A stretch of 36,822 nt of DNA from Clostridium sp. (GTDB lineage Bacteria; Bacillota; Clostridia; Clostridiales; Clostridiaceae): positions 1 through 36,822 of the forward strand of contig NZ_JAPFDR010000033.1 in NCBI RefSeq assembly GCF_026168755.1, given 5' to 3'. Both the position numbers and the translations under genes were made by a program. Shown one piece after another: positions 18,286-28,155 of the stretch. The notes under the pieces are model-generated. The model was not told the origin of the DNA, did not search any database, and saw only the letters and a program-made list of their open reading frames with translations. The stretch's first letter is position 1. Each line of letters opens with the position of its first letter.

Positions 18286-18903
18286 TTAAAAAATCTCAAA
18301 TTCCTCTTGCAAGAATGGATTTCTTAGTTTTTCATATCCAATACTTGATGATTCCATATGACCTGGGTATACCTTTATATCCTCGTCTAAGATCATTAAT
18401 TTTGTCTTTATGGAATTTATTAATTCATTAAAATCTCCACCTATAAAGTCACTTCTACCTACTGATCCTTTAAATAGAGTATCTCCAGTAAATATAGCAT
18501 CTTTATATAAATAACACATTCCCCCTTTAGTATGTCCTGGAGTATGAATGCATTTTATAATATCATCACCAAATGGCAAAGTATCACCATCTTTTATAAT
18601 ATTATATTCTTTTGGAAGATTTCCAAAAACAGTTTTATCTGTTTTCATAAAATTCACTTCATTTTCATTCATATATACAGGCGCTTTAAATCTTTCTACC
18701 ACTTCATTTAAAGCATCTACATGATCAAAATGCCCATGAGTTAGTAAGATATATTTAATATTACATCCTAACTCTTCAATATTTTTAATTAATAAGTCAC
18801 CATTTCCTCCTGGATCTACAATACAAGCATCTTTTGATTTTTCATCTACTAAAACATAAATATTTTCTTCATAAATACCTATAGGATATGTTTTTATTAT
18901 CAT
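18286..18903 (-). CDS. MBL-fold metallohydrolase, glyoxalase II-like
   Basis: A 205-aa single-domain metallo-beta-lactamase-fold protein. The metal ligands are visible in THGHFDH, PGHTKGG, FTGDTLF (Asp) and VYPGHMES (His), the full two-metal set in the order of the glyoxalase II/YqgX group. VDPGGNGD near residue 30 is also typical. It lacks the C-terminal substrate domain of true glyoxalase II, so it is a general thioester or related hydrolase of unknown substrate. GAGGTGA precedes the ATG. It lies between dtd and hemZ with gaps of 26 and 14 bases and is clearly part of the relA-aspS run. Confidence 0.9.
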   Translation of the reverse strand: MIIKTYPIGIYEENIYVLVDEKSKDACIVDPGGNGDLLIKNIEELGCNIKYILLTHGHFDHVDALNEVVERFKAPVYMNENEVNFMKTDKTVFGNLPKEYNIIKDGDTLPFGDDIIKCIHTPGHTKGGMCYLYKDAIFTGDTLFKGSVGRSDFIGGDFNELINSIKTKLMILDEDIKVYPGHMESSSIGYEKLRNPFLQEEFEIF

Positions 18904-18929
18904 AAATTCACCTCATTTACTATTTCTAT

Positions 18930-19379
18930 TTAAAAATTTCTACTGCTATCTAAAAGTATTGTAACAGGCCCATCATTTTTAATATCAACTTTCATATCTG
19001 CACCAAAGATTCCTGTTTCAATTTTTAATCCTGTTTCCTTCATCATTTCAACAAATTTATCATAAAACTTCTTAGCTTCTTCTCCGCCTAAAGCATTCAT
19101 AAAGTTAGGTCTTCTTCCTTTTCTTGCATCTCCATATAGAGTAAATTGTGATATTAATAATAATTCTCCTTTAATATCTAATAAAGATAAATTCATTTTA
19201 TCATTTTCATCACTAAATACTCTAAGATTGATTATTTTATCTTTAATATACTTCATATCTTCATCTGTATCATCTTTTGAGATACCTAAAAGTACATTAA
19301 ATCCTTTATTTATTTCACCTACAATAACGCCTTCAACTTCAACACTAGAATATGTTACTCTTTGTATTACTGCTCTCAT
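18930..19379 (-). CDS. dtd: D-aminoacyl-tRNA deacylase
   Basis: The product is 149 aa, the exact family length. It begins [17 protein letters not shown] and holds the catalytic SQFTLYGD near 78-85 and the conserved NDGPVTI near the C-terminus, the two blocks that define the active site at the dimer interface. It hydrolyses D-amino acids (and glycine on tRNA-Ala) mischarged onto tRNA, so it is a translation quality-control enzyme. Its place directly after relA and before an MBL hydrolase is the usual Firmicute arrangement. The ribosome site is weak (GGATGG). Confidence 0.97.
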   Translation of the reverse strand: MRAVIQRVTYSSVEVEGVIVGEINKGFNVLLGISKDDTDEDMKYIKDKIINLRVFSDENDKMNLSLLDIKGELLLISQFTLYGDARKGRRPNFMNALGGEEAKKFYDKFVEMMKETGLKIETGIFGADMKVDIKNDGPVTILLDSSRNF

Positions 19380-19463
19380 TTATACCATCCTCCAAGAGAA
19401 ACTCCAAATTTTAATTTTGTAAGCTAAACTTACTTTTTAGCATTAAGACACAAGGAGTTTCCT

Positions 19464-21647
19464 TTAATTGTTCATTCTATAAACATCCATAACACCAATC
19501 AATTTTCTTATTTTCCTCATCAACTCTTTTAATTGTTCTATTGTGTCTATTTTAACCTTTATATTTACATATGCTAAATTATTTTTAGCACTTTTTGCAT
19601 TTAATGCATTAAGAGGTAACTTACTTTCCATTATAACATTCATTATATCAGAAAGCACACCTGGTATATCTTCCGTTTTAACTTGAATCTCTGCCATATA
19701 AGCCACACCTTTTGCAGTTCCCCAAGCTACATCAACAACCTTTTGTGCATCTTCTTCAATTAAGTTTTGTAAATTGCTACAATCTCTTCTATGAATAGAT
19801 ACTCCACGACCTTTTGTTATATAGCCTAAAATATCATCACCTGGCACTGGGTTACAACACTTTGCAAATCTAACCATTAAGTTATTTTCACCTTTAACTG
19901 TGACTCCATAATTATTTTCTTTTTTTCTTTTTTCAGCCTTTAAAATACTTTCTTCAATAGCTTTATTTAAGCTTTCTTCTTTAGCCTTTTCATCTTTAGC
20001 TAAACTTTCTTCTTTTAATTTAAAAATAAATGAAGATGCTACGATAGCTCCAAGACCTACTAAAGCATATAAATCATCCATACAATTTATATTATATCTT
20101 TTTATAAACTTATCATAACTTTCACCCTTAGCAATATCTGCATAGTGAACTCCTTGTTTCTTTAGTTCCCTTTCAAAAACTTCTTTTCCTTTTGTAATAT
20201 TTTCTTCTTTTTTAGCCTTCTTAAACCACGCTCTTATTTTGCTTTTGGCTTGATTACTTTTAGCAATATTAAGCCAATCCATATTAGGTCCTTTAGAACT
20301 ATTAGAAGTCAAAATTTCTACTATTTGGCCTGTTTTAAGTTGATAATCAAGTGGAACTATTTTCCCGTTAACTTTAGCTCCAACACATTTATTACCAATA
20401 TCAGTATGTATTCTATAAGCAAAATCTATAGGTGTTGCACCATTTGGTAAATCTATAACTACACCTTTAGGAGTAAATAAGAAAATTTCATCTGTGAAAA
20501 GATTTATTTTAAAACCTTCCATAAATTCCTCTGCATCAGATGTTTCCTTTTGCCATTCAAGCATATCTCTAAGCCATACTAGCTTATTTTCAAAACTCTT
20601 TTCCTTACTATCTGAAGCATCACCTTCTTTATATTTCCAGTGTGCAGCTATACCATATTCTGCTGTTTTATGCATTTCAAATGTTCTTATTTGGATTTCA
20701 AATGTTTTACCTTGAGGTCCTATAACTGTTGTATGTAACGATTGATACATATTTGGCTTTGGCATTGCAATATAATCTTTAAATCTACCTGGTATTGGCT
20801 TATATATAGTATGAACTATCCCTAATACTTCATAACAATCTTTTACAGAATTAACAAGTATTCTTATAGCAGTTAAGTCAAATATTTGCTCTATGCTCTT
20901 ATTTTTAGTAACCATTTTTCTATAAATGCTATAAAAATGCTTAGGACGACCATCTATATCTGAATCTATGCCTGCTTCTTCAAGCTTTCCATATAAATCT
21001 TCAATTGTTTTTGCAATATATGTTTCTCTCTCTACTCTTTTTTCAGCTATTTGATTCACCAAATCATAATATTCTTCTTCATGTAAATATCTAAAACATA
21101 AATCTTCTAGTTCCCATTTTACCTTTGAAATACCTAGCCTATGTGCAATAGGTGCATATATATCTAAGGTTTCTTTAGAAATTCTTTTTTGCTTTTCCTT
21201 AGGCATATATTTTAATGTTCTCATATTATGTAATCTATCTGATAATTTAATTATAATTACTCTTATATCATTAGCCATAGCTAACAACATTTTCCTAAAA
21301 TTATCTGCTTGCTGCTCTTCTTTGGACTTATATTCCATTTTAGTAATTTTAGTAACTCCACTAACTAAATTGGCTACTTCTTCAGTAAAAATCTCTTTAA
21401 TATCCTCGTATGTATAGTCCGTATCCTCTATAACATCATGGAGTAATCCTGCAACTATGGTACTTGTATCCATACCTAATTCAGCTAAAATTACAGCTAC
21501 ATCAATAGGGTGAATTATATAAGGTTCTCCAGATTCTCTTTTTTGTTCCTTATGAGCTTCAAAAGCTAAATTAAATGCTTTATTTACAACATCTAAATCA
21601 ACATTTGTGCAATTTTCCTTTATTTTTTGTATCAATACATCAACCAT
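19464..21647 (-). CDS. relA: Bifunctional (p)ppGpp synthetase/hydrolase
   Basis: A 727-aa long RelA/SpoT homologue with all four regions. The HD hydrolase domain has His46 in EPYIIHP, His70-Asp71 in LLHDVIEDTDYT, and Asp in KLSDRLHNM, so hydrolase ligands are intact. The synthetase domain contains GRPKHFYSIYRKM, YQSLHTTVIGP and EYGIAAHWKYKEG. A TGS domain follows (LFTPKGVVIDLPNGATPIDF), then the zinc-finger-like CCNPVPGDDI and a C-terminal ACT domain. It makes and degrades the stringent-response alarmone on stalled ribosomes and during amino-acid starvation. GGGAGGA lies five bases before the start. It is the first gene after the apt terminator, followed by dtd at 84 bases. Confidence 0.97.
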   Translation of the reverse strand: MVDVLIQKIKENCTNVDLDVVNKAFNLAFEAHKEQKRESGEPYIIHPIDVAVILAELGMDTSTIVAGLLHDVIEDTDYTYEDIKEIFTEEVANLVSGVTKITKMEYKSKEEQQADNFRKMLLAMANDIRVIIIKLSDRLHNMRTLKYMPKEKQKRISKETLDIYAPIAHRLGISKVKWELEDLCFRYLHEEEYYDLVNQIAEKRVERETYIAKTIEDLYGKLEEAGIDSDIDGRPKHFYSIYRKMVTKNKSIEQIFDLTAIRILVNSVKDCYEVLGIVHTIYKPIPGRFKDYIAMPKPNMYQSLHTTVIGPQGKTFEIQIRTFEMHKTAEYGIAAHWKYKEGDASDSKEKSFENKLVWLRDMLEWQKETSDAEEFMEGFKINLFTDEIFLFTPKGVVIDLPNGATPIDFAYRIHTDIGNKCVGAKVNGKIVPLDYQLKTGQIVEILTSNSSKGPNMDWLNIAKSNQAKSKIRAWFKKAKKEENITKGKEVFERELKKQGVHYADIAKGESYDKFIKRYNINCMDDLYALVGLGAIVASSFIFKLKEESLAKDEKAKEESLNKAIEESILKAEKRKKENNYGVTVKGENNLMVRFAKCCNPVPGDDILGYITKGRGVSIHRRDCSNLQNLIEEDAQKVVDVAWGTAKGVAYMAEIQVKTEDIPGVLSDIMNVIMESKLPLNALNAKSAKNNLAYVNIKVKIDTIEQLKELMRKIRKLIGVMDVYRMNN

Positions 21648-21709
21648 TCAAATCCTCCCTTTAAGAATTTTAAATATTGTACTTTTTTTGTAATAAAAAT
21701 TAAAATCAA

Positions 21710-21732
21710 TGGCTGGTTAATTCAACCAGCCA
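21710..21732 (-). terminator. Terminator of apt
   Basis: A perfect nine-base G+C-rich stem (tggctggtt / aaccagcca) with a five-base loop lies 45 bases after the apt stop. A T-rich stretch follows it on the minus strand. Confidence 0.75.
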
Positions 21733-21776
21733 CCTTTACACTAATTATATATTAAAATTTAAGGTATTTCAATAAA

Positions 21777-22295
21777 TTAAATATCGTATTGCACAAGCGA
21801 TATTACTTCATATCCCTTTAATTTATCTCTTCCTTTTAATTCAGTTAATTCAATTGCAAAATCTAAAGCAACAACCTCTCCACCTGCAGCTTCTACAAGT
21901 CTAGTTACAGCTTCAATAGTTCCTCCTGTAGCAAGTAAATCATCAACTATAGCTACTCTTTGCCCTTTCTTAATCGCATCCTTATGAATTTCTAATACAT
22001 CTGTACCGTATTCTAACTCATAATTAACTGATACTGTTTCAAAAGGTAGTTTTCCTTTTTTTCTAACTGGTACAAATCCAACTCCTAAAGCATATGCAAC
22101 AGGTACTCCAAAAATAAATCCTCTTGCTTCAGGTCCTAATATAACATCCACATTTTTATCTTTAAGATGTTCAGCTATTGCATCTATTGAATATTTAAAA
22201 GCTTCTCCATCTGCTACTAATGTAGTAATATCTTTAAAACTAATTCCCTTCTTTGGAAAATCTTCCACTATTCTTATACTTTTTTTTAGATCCAT
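21777..22295 (-). CDS. apt: Adenine phosphoribosyltransferase
   Basis: The product is 172 aa, the standard length. It is a type I phosphoribosyltransferase converting adenine and PRPP to AMP (purine salvage, cytoplasm). The PRPP-binding loop [13 protein letters not shown] is at 114-126, the adenine-specific N-terminal region is [13 protein letters not shown] at 12-24, and [10 protein letters not shown] is at 54-63. GGAGG lies six bases before the ATG. It lies between a RecJ-like gene and relA, the common recJ-apt-relA order. A hairpin separates it from relA, so read-through is at most partial. Confidence 0.97.
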   Translation of the reverse strand: MDLKKSIRIVEDFPKKGISFKDITTLVADGEAFKYSIDAIAEHLKDKNVDVILGPEARGFIFGVPVAYALGVGFVPVRKKGKLPFETVSVNYELEYGTDVLEIHKDAIKKGQRVAIVDDLLATGGTIEAVTRLVEAAGGEVVALDFAIELTELKGRDKLKGYEVISLVQYDI

Positions 22296-22357
22296 AACAA
22301 ATCCTCCATATAAACTTATTCTTGTATTGATTATATCTAAATTTTTATGTAATAATA

Positions 22358-23212
22358 TTATACATTCTCTTTAGACTTATTTAAATACTTTGTTATTTGT
22401 TCTGCTCTTTCTTTTCTATTTGTTATTAAAAACTCAATTATAATTCTAGCGTTGTCTGTCATAGTCACAACATTAATCGTTGGAGTAATAACATCTATTA
22501 TTTTATCAACACTATCCTCATTTATATTAATCATGCTATAAGCATCCATAATAGATCTTAATCCATGATTGTTTGTATTAATTAAAAACCTCATACCTTC
22601 TTTTATAAAAACACTATTCTCACCTTTTTTAGGGGATTTAGCCCATTTTTCACCTATTAATATTAGGTCTAGATACTTGTTTATACTTTTAACATTGTAA
22701 TAAATTGCAATTGCTTGCATTAACTTAAATGTTAATCCACTTACTGATAAATTCTTATATCTATATTGACATCCCTTTTGATTAGGGTTTATGTATATGT
22801 ACTCATAATCATAATTTACGTCTCTATTCTCTATAACTATCAAATCTATCCCAAGACTTTTACAAAGCTTTTCTTCTTCCTTTGACTTTAAATCTATCCC
22901 TAAAGCTATAAGCACTTCTCCACCTAAAAATTGAACATTGTTTATTATATCTTTAGATGAAATTTTAGATTTACTTGAAGAATCATCATGGACTACGTAT
23001 TCAATATCGGCATTTAAATATTTCAAAACCAGTATAAGGGATGAAATAGCACATAATCCATCTACATTTGGTATCCCATAAACAACAATTTTCTTTCTAT
23101 TATTAATTGCTGATACCATACGTTCTATTGCTTTATTCATATCTTTAAGTATAAAGGGATTATATCCAGTTATGTAATTAGGACTATATATACTTTCCCA
23201 AAACTTACGCAT
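22358..23212 (-). CDS. RecJ-like DHH-fold protein with degenerate catalytic motifs
   Basis: A 284-aa protein aligning by eye to the catalytic core of RecJ but with the metal-binding motifs lost. YGIPNVDG at 45-52 replaces YGDYDVDG. The strand expected to read VDCGI has become ALGID (103-107), and the DHH block is ENRD (128-131). Framework segments remain: [10 protein letters not shown] at 118-127, [10 protein letters not shown] at 141-150, [14 protein letters not shown] at 155-168 and [13 protein letters not shown] at 197-209. The C-terminal half of RecJ (DHHA1, OB-fold) is absent. It occupies the recJ position between secDF and apt, so it is probably a relic or repurposed paralogue without nuclease activity. 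The start at 23212 is set by GGAGG; an upstream ATG overlaps that site. Confidence 0.72.
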   Translation of the reverse strand: MRKFWESIYSPNYITGYNPFILKDMNKAIERMVSAINNRKKIVVYGIPNVDGLCAISSLILVLKYLNADIEYVVHDDSSSKSKISSKDIINNVQFLGGEVLIALGIDLKSKEEEKLCKSLGIDLIVIENRDVNYDYEYIYINPNQKGCQYRYKNLSVSGLTFKLMQAIAIYYNVKSINKYLDLILIGEKWAKSPKKGENSVFIKEGMRFLINTNNHGLRSIMDAYSMININEDSVDKIIDVITPTINVVTMTDNARIIIEFLITNRKERAEQITKYLNKSKENV

Positions 23213-23372
23213 GACAAACTCCTCCACAATAATAAGAAAACAGTTATATTATAATAGATAAATCGATATAATACAAATGTTTTCTGCATTTGATAGCAAA
23301 TTATCTTGTAAAATCTTTTATTTTTAGAATAGTGTGCACTTATTTTATCTTTTTTTGTATATTATATCTAAA

Positions 23373-23402
23373 AAAGAAGTAGCAATTCCTTACTACTTCT
23401 TT
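23373..23402 (-). terminator. Terminator of secDF
   Basis: A ten-base stem (aaagaagtag / ctacttcttt) with a ten-base loop lies 15 bases after the secF stop. On the minus strand it is followed by a run of Ts, so the secDF transcript ends before the RecJ-like gene. Confidence 0.8.
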
Positions 23403-23416
23403 AATCTTATATAATA

Positions 23417-24289
23417 TTAAGCTGTTTTTACTTTTTTATTTTTTGCTTTTCTATTTTGTAATAACACCCAAATTGGAGATGCTATGAAAATTGAAGAATA
23501 AGCTCCACCAGCAACACCTATTAATAATGGGAATGAGAACTCTCTCACTGTTGGTACAAATATATTAACCGCCCCAATTATTACTAAAGTAGTTAATGAA
23601 GTATTTATAGATCTAGATAAAGTCTTATTAATACTTACATTTGCTATTTCAGTTGGAGTACTTCTTCTCATGCTATGACGGTTTTCTCTTATTCTATCAA
23701 AAATAACAATAGTATCATTAATTGAATATCCTAGAATTGTTAACATAGCGGCTATAAATGAAATATTTACAGGTATATTAAAAATTGCATAAACTGATAA
23801 AGTTATTAAACCATCATGTAATAAAGCAATTATAGCAGCTAAACCAAAATTAAACTCAAATCTTATTGCTATATAAATAAGCATTGCCACACAAGCAACT
23901 GCAACAGAAAGAAATGCATTTCTTGTTAACTCTTTTCCTACTGATGGCCCTATTTGACTTTGAGAAACTAAAGCTGAATCCTCTAATGAATATTTTTCCT
24001 TTAATGCATTAAATAATTCTGCTGTCTTAGTCTCATCCAAATCTTTTGATTTAATTTCATATTGAGTAGTTTCTATAGTTTTTGTTACTGCATCTGATGC
24101 ATATTCTTTTACTATTTCATCAGCTTCTACCTTATCAAAGCTATCTCCAAAATCAACAACAACTTTAGTACCACCTTTAAAATCAATACCAAAATTTAAT
24201 CCTCTAGTTGCCATTAAAACTACACCAACTAATATAATTGCTAGGGATATTGAAAACCAAATCTTTGTCTTTTCTATTATCTTAAACAT
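23417..24289 (-). CDS. secF: Protein translocase subunit SecF
   Basis: A 290-aa RND-type membrane protein with six transmembrane segments. The first, near residues 12-28, is followed by GIDFKGGTK (34-42) and an extracellular domain of about 90 residues. The remaining helices contain GYSINDTIVIFDRIREN, the conserved TM4 proton-path motif. With SecD it uses the proton or sodium gradient to help pull exported proteins through SecYEG and release them outside. It starts three bases after secD, with AGAGGG in the secD end as ribosome site. A terminator follows. Confidence 0.97.
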   Translation of the reverse strand: MFKIIEKTKIWFSISLAIILVGVVLMATRGLNFGIDFKGGTKVVVDFGDSFDKVEADEIVKEYASDAVTKTIETTQYEIKSKDLDETKTAELFNALKEKYSLEDSALVSQSQIGPSVGKELTRNAFLSVAVACVAMLIYIAIRFEFNFGLAAIIALLHDGLITLSVYAIFNIPVNISFIAAMLTILGYSINDTIVIFDRIRENRHSMRRSTPTEIANVSINKTLSRSINTSLTTLVIIGAVNIFVPTVREFSFPLLIGVAGGAYSSIFIASPIWVLLQNRKAKNKKVKTA

Positions 24290-24292
24290 CTT

Positions 24293-25546
24293 CTACCCCC
24301 TCTTTACTCTAAACTGCCAATTAGATTTTAACATTCCCATATCAACAGCCCATCTCATCAATGTTTTAGTAACAACTACAGCTGTAAACATACTTACTAC
24401 TATACCTATTATTAATGTTACAGCAAATCCTTTAACGCTTCCTGTACCCATAAAATAAAGTACAAGTGCAGCTATAGCAGTAGTTATATTCGAATCAATT
24501 ATTGAAGATAAAGCATTACTAAACCCTTTATCTACAGCTGATTTTACAGACATTCCATTTTTCAGTTCTTCTCTAATTCTTTCAAATATAAGTATATTAG
24601 CATCAACTGCCATACCAACAGTTAAAAGAAATGCAGCAATACCTGGAAGGGTTAATGCAACATCAGACTCAACAAACGCTAGTAAAACTAAGCATACATA
24701 TAATGTTAAGGCTATACTTGCAATAACTCCTGGTACTCTATAATAAATAATCATAAATACAAATATAATTGCTATTCCTATAACTCCAGCTTTTACGGCA
24801 TTTGGAAGTGCCTCAGCTCCTAATTGAGCTCCAACATTCTCTATTTGTGCAGCTTTAACTGTCACAGGTAGTGCCCCTGCATTAATTAAACCAGCTAAAT
24901 TCTTAGCTTCATCTAAACTACCGCTACCTTCTATAATAGCATTACCATCAGTTATAACAGCATTTACTGTTGGACTTGATATTTCTTCATCATCCATATA
25001 GATTGAAATTGTTTTATTAAGATTTGCTTGAGTTGCTTCTGCAAACTTTTTAGTACCTTCATCTGTTAGCTTTAATGATACTACTGGTTCATTGTTAGTG
25101 CTATTAATAACTACACTTGCCTCATCAACATCTGAACCGTTTAAAACTTCATTTCCATCTGCATCTTTAAATGTTAAATTACCAGTTTTAGATAAACTAT
25201 CAACTAAATCCTTAGAGTCATATTCACCTGGAATCTCAACTCTAACTCTTCTGTCTCCTTCTATTGTTACTGAAGTTTCAGCAACACCTAACTTATTAAC
25301 TCTTAAATCAATAAGTTGTCTTGTTTTTTCTAAATCAGCTTTTGTTACATTCTCATCTTGTATCTCCATTAACACAGAAACCCCACCTTGTAAGTCAAGC
25401 CCCTTAGTAATAGCTTTATTGAATGACTTAAATTCCCATCCTGCTATTTCAACACCCATCCCACCAGCATAGGCGAATGTAACTATAACAACTAATGTTA
25501 GAATAAATAGTATAGCACTTCTAACTTTTGTTCGTCCTTTTTTCAT
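24293..25546 (-). CDS. secD: Protein translocase subunit SecD
   Basis: A 417-aa membrane protein, of the shorter Gram-positive type with a reduced periplasm-equivalent domain. It begins with one transmembrane helix, then GLDLQGGVSVLME, a soluble P1-like region of about 190 residues, and five further helices. TM4 carries VGMAVDANILIFERIREE, with the Asp thought to relay ions. It partners with SecF. The start ATG follows GGGGGAAAACC; a good promoter lies 35-63 bases upstream. No yajC is present next to it, unlike in many genomes. Confidence 0.97.
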   Translation of the reverse strand: MKKGRTKVRSAILFILTLVVIVTFAYAGGMGVEIAGWEFKSFNKAITKGLDLQGGVSVLMEIQDENVTKADLEKTRQLIDLRVNKLGVAETSVTIEGDRRVRVEIPGEYDSKDLVDSLSKTGNLTFKDADGNEVLNGSDVDEASVVINSTNNEPVVSLKLTDEGTKKFAEATQANLNKTISIYMDDEEISSPTVNAVITDGNAIIEGSGSLDEAKNLAGLINAGALPVTVKAAQIENVGAQLGAEALPNAVKAGVIGIAIIFVFMIIYYRVPGVIASIALTLYVCLVLLAFVESDVALTLPGIAAFLLTVGMAVDANILIFERIREELKNGMSVKSAVDKGFSNALSSIIDSNITTAIAALVLYFMGTGSVKGFAVTLIIGIVVSMFTAVVVTKTLMRWAVDMGMLKSNWQFRVKRG

Positions 25547-25580
25547 GGTTTTCCCCCTTCTGTACTTTTATCTCACAATA

Positions 25581-25609
25581 ATTATATTATGTATACTTTC
25601 CAATATCAA
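25581..25609 (-). promoter_or_regulatory. Promoter of secDF
   Basis: On the minus strand TTGATA (25604-25609) and TATAAT (25581-25586) are separated by 17 bases, ending 35 bases before the secD start. It matches the vegetative consensus at 11 of 12 positions. Confidence 0.7.
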
Positions 25610-25719
25610 GTAAGATTAATATTTTCTCTATTTTTTTACATTTATTTTTCACATATTATTCAGCTTTTATTCCATTAGATATAAAGTTATAAAAAATTAT
25701 AGATTCCTCCTAAAAAATA

Positions 25720-25758
25720 GAAGTAAAAACACAACGTAACTCTAAGTTTTATTACTTC
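25720..25758 (-). terminator. Terminator of topB
   Basis: The arms gaagtaaaaac and gttttattacttc form a stem with a two-base bulge, lying 16 bases after the topB stop. On the minus strand a T run (attttttagg) follows. Confidence 0.65.
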
Positions 25759-25774
25759 TTCATTATTGTACATA

Positions 25775-27955
25775 CTATTTAAAATTCTTTAATAGTTCTG
25801 CAAATGGATTGTCATTTATTTCTTCAGCTTCCTTTTGCATCTTTTTCATTATTCTTTGAGTCTCTCTCTTATCAATTTTTCCTTTTTTATCAAATCTCTT
25901 TTCAAATACAGATGCTTTTTCTCTAAAATTACAATTAGATCCAGTACAAATATAAATCTTTCCTTCTCCTTGTCCCCTAAGTTCTAACTTTTTCTTACAC
26001 TCAGGACATCTTGCATTTGTAACTCTAGCAATATTTTCTCTATATCCGCACTCTCTATCTTGGCAGACATTCATTGTTCCATTCTTCCCTTTAACTTCTA
26101 AAAGATATTTACCACAATTAGGACACTTCTTTCCAGTCTTATTATCATGAACAAATTTACTATTTGCCCCTTTTACATCTTCTACAAGAGCAACAGAGTA
26201 ATTTTTCATTTCTTTAATAAAACTATTCCACTCTCTCTTTCCTTTTGCTATTTCATCCAATTGACTTTCCCATTTAGCTGTCAATAATGGCGACTTTAAC
26301 TCCTTAGGTACTAAATCTATAAGTTGTTTTCCTTTTGATGTAGGTAAAATTTCTTTTCCCTTCTTTTCTATAACAAAAGAATTAAACAACTTTTCTATTA
26401 TATCAGCTCTAGTAGCAACTGTGCCTAATCCTCCTGTTTCACCTAGAGTCTTAGCTGCATCTTTTCCTACATTAATATGTTTATGAGGATTTTCCATTGC
26501 AGATAATAGACTACCTTCAGTAAATCTTGATGGTGGTTTAGTTTCTCCTCTATTTAAAGAAATACTTTCAACAATAAACTTATCATTTTTATTAATATTA
26601 GGTAATATTTGTTCCTTAATATCATCTTCAGATGAATCCTCTTCTATTTTATCGTAAAGATTTTTCCATCCTTTAGATATTACTATTTTACCTTTTGCTA
26701 TAAATCTTTCATCATTTACTTTTGCTTCTATAGTTGTTTGAACATACTCAAATGCTGGAAGCATTACACTTAAAAATCTCTTTACTACTAAATCATAAAT
26801 TTTTCTTTCTTCTGAAGTTAAATTTGAAAGATTTAGTTTTTCTTCTGTTGGTATTATCGCATGATGGTCACTTACCTTAGAATTATCTACAAAACCTTTA
26901 TGTCCATTTATTTTCGTTTTTAATAATCCCTCTGCAGTGCTTCTATATTCCCCTATTGCAATTGCTTTAAGTCTATCTGGAATAGTTGCTACAATATCAG
27001 TAGATATATATCTTGAATCTGTTCTAGGATAAGTTAATACCTTATGATTTTCATAAAGCCTTTGCATTATATTTAATGTTTGTTTTGCTGAATATCCAAA
27101 AATCTTATTTGCATCTCTTTGCAATTCTGTTAAATCATAAAGAGCCGGTGAAAATTTCTTTTTGTTTATAGAATTAATATTAACTATTTCACCTTCTGCA
27201 CCTTTTATTTTAGAAACAATTTTATTTGCAAATTCTTCATCAAAAACTCTACTGTTATTATCTTTACTAATCCAAGATAAATTATATCCTTTTGTCTTTG
27301 CATTTATTGTATAGTATTCCTTCGGTTTAAAGTTTTTGATTTCTTCTTCTCTTTGAACTATCATTGCAAGTGTTGGTGATTGAACTCTACCTGCTGATAA
27401 TTGAGCATTATATTTACAAGTTAATGCTCTAGTTACATTAAGACCAACAAGCCAGTCTGCTTCAGCTCTACAAACCGCAGCTCTATACAGATTTTCATAC
27501 TCTTTTCCATCTTTTAAATTTCTGAATCCATCTAAAATAGCTTTATCTGTTTGTGATGAAATCCATAATCTCTTAAGAGGTTTCTTTACTCCAGCCTTTT
27601 CTATAGTCCATCTTGCAACAAGTTCACCTTCTCTTCCAGCATCTGTTGCAATAACTATTTCACTAACATCATCTCTATTCATAAGCTTTTTAACTTCATT
27701 AAATTGCTTTCCTGTTTTCTTCAATACAACTAGTTTCATATGCTTAGGTAGCATAGGAAGTGTTTCCATCTTCCACTCTTTATATTTATTGTCATAACCC
27801 TCCGGATCCATAAGTCCTACTAAATGCCCCATTGCCCAAGTTACTATATATTTACTTCCTTCAATATATGAACCTTTATTATTATTACATTTTAAAACTT
27901 TTGCTAAGTCTCTACCTACTGATGGCTTTTCTGCCAATACTAAAATCTTACTCAT
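25775..27955 (-). CDS. topB: DNA topoisomerase III (type IA)
   Basis: A 726-aa type IA topoisomerase. The N-terminal Toprim domain shows LAEKPSVGRDLA (7-18) and the acidic ATDAGREGE (103-111). SAGRVQSPTLAMIV is at 187-200, and the catalytic tyrosine is Tyr309 in LTYPRTDSRY. The C-terminal 110 residues carry two four-cysteine zinc ribbons (CPNCGK...CQDREC and CPECKK...CTGSNC), as in many clostridial TopB proteins. The enzyme nicks and passes single strands, relaxing negative supercoils and decatenating replication intermediates. AAGGAG precedes the start. It is monocistronic and divergent from the penicillin-binding protein gene. Confidence 0.95.
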   Translation of the reverse strand: MSKILVLAEKPSVGRDLAKVLKCNNNKGSYIEGSKYIVTWAMGHLVGLMDPEGYDNKYKEWKMETLPMLPKHMKLVVLKKTGKQFNEVKKLMNRDDVSEIVIATDAGREGELVARWTIEKAGVKKPLKRLWISSQTDKAILDGFRNLKDGKEYENLYRAAVCRAEADWLVGLNVTRALTCKYNAQLSAGRVQSPTLAMIVQREEEIKNFKPKEYYTINAKTKGYNLSWISKDNNSRVFDEEFANKIVSKIKGAEGEIVNINSINKKKFSPALYDLTELQRDANKIFGYSAKQTLNIMQRLYENHKVLTYPRTDSRYISTDIVATIPDRLKAIAIGEYRSTAEGLLKTKINGHKGFVDNSKVSDHHAIIPTEEKLNLSNLTSEERKIYDLVVKRFLSVMLPAFEYVQTTIEAKVNDERFIAKGKIVISKGWKNLYDKIEEDSSEDDIKEQILPNINKNDKFIVESISLNRGETKPPSRFTEGSLLSAMENPHKHINVGKDAAKTLGETGGLGTVATRADIIEKLFNSFVIEKKGKEILPTSKGKQLIDLVPKELKSPLLTAKWESQLDEIAKGKREWNSFIKEMKNYSVALVEDVKGANSKFVHDNKTGKKCPNCGKYLLEVKGKNGTMNVCQDRECGYRENIARVTNARCPECKKKLELRGQGEGKIYICTGSNCNFREKASVFEKRFDKKGKIDKRETQRIMKKMQKEAEEINDNPFAELLKNFK

Positions 27956-28095
27956 ATTTTCTCCTTTTTCTTTAAGATTTTCTACTTATTATATCATAAT
28001 TTACCTTAAACGCCTAATAAAGCTTTAAATAATATTAAGGCCAAAATAAATTACATATAACATTTTAATATAACAAATTATTAATTTTTATATTA

Positions 28096-28124
28096 TTGGT
28101 TTTTTTCCCACTAAATAGTATAAT
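28096..28124 (+). promoter_or_regulatory. Promoter of the penicillin-binding protein gene
   Basis: TTGGTT (28096-28101) and a perfect TATAAT (28119-28124) are spaced by 17 bases, 31 bases before the ATG. An eight-base inverted repeat (taaatagt 28112-28119 / actattta 28137-28144) runs from the -10 region to the ribosome site and could be an operator or leader hairpin. Confidence 0.6.
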
Positions 28125-28155
28125 AGTCAATGAGACACTATTTAAGGAGGTTTGT

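Noticed and set aside
25092..25472. 126-aa plus-strand open frame across secD
   Set aside because: Entirely antisense to the well-supported secD with no ribosome site; Ser/Pro/Thr-rich composition is that of a reverse-strand shadow.
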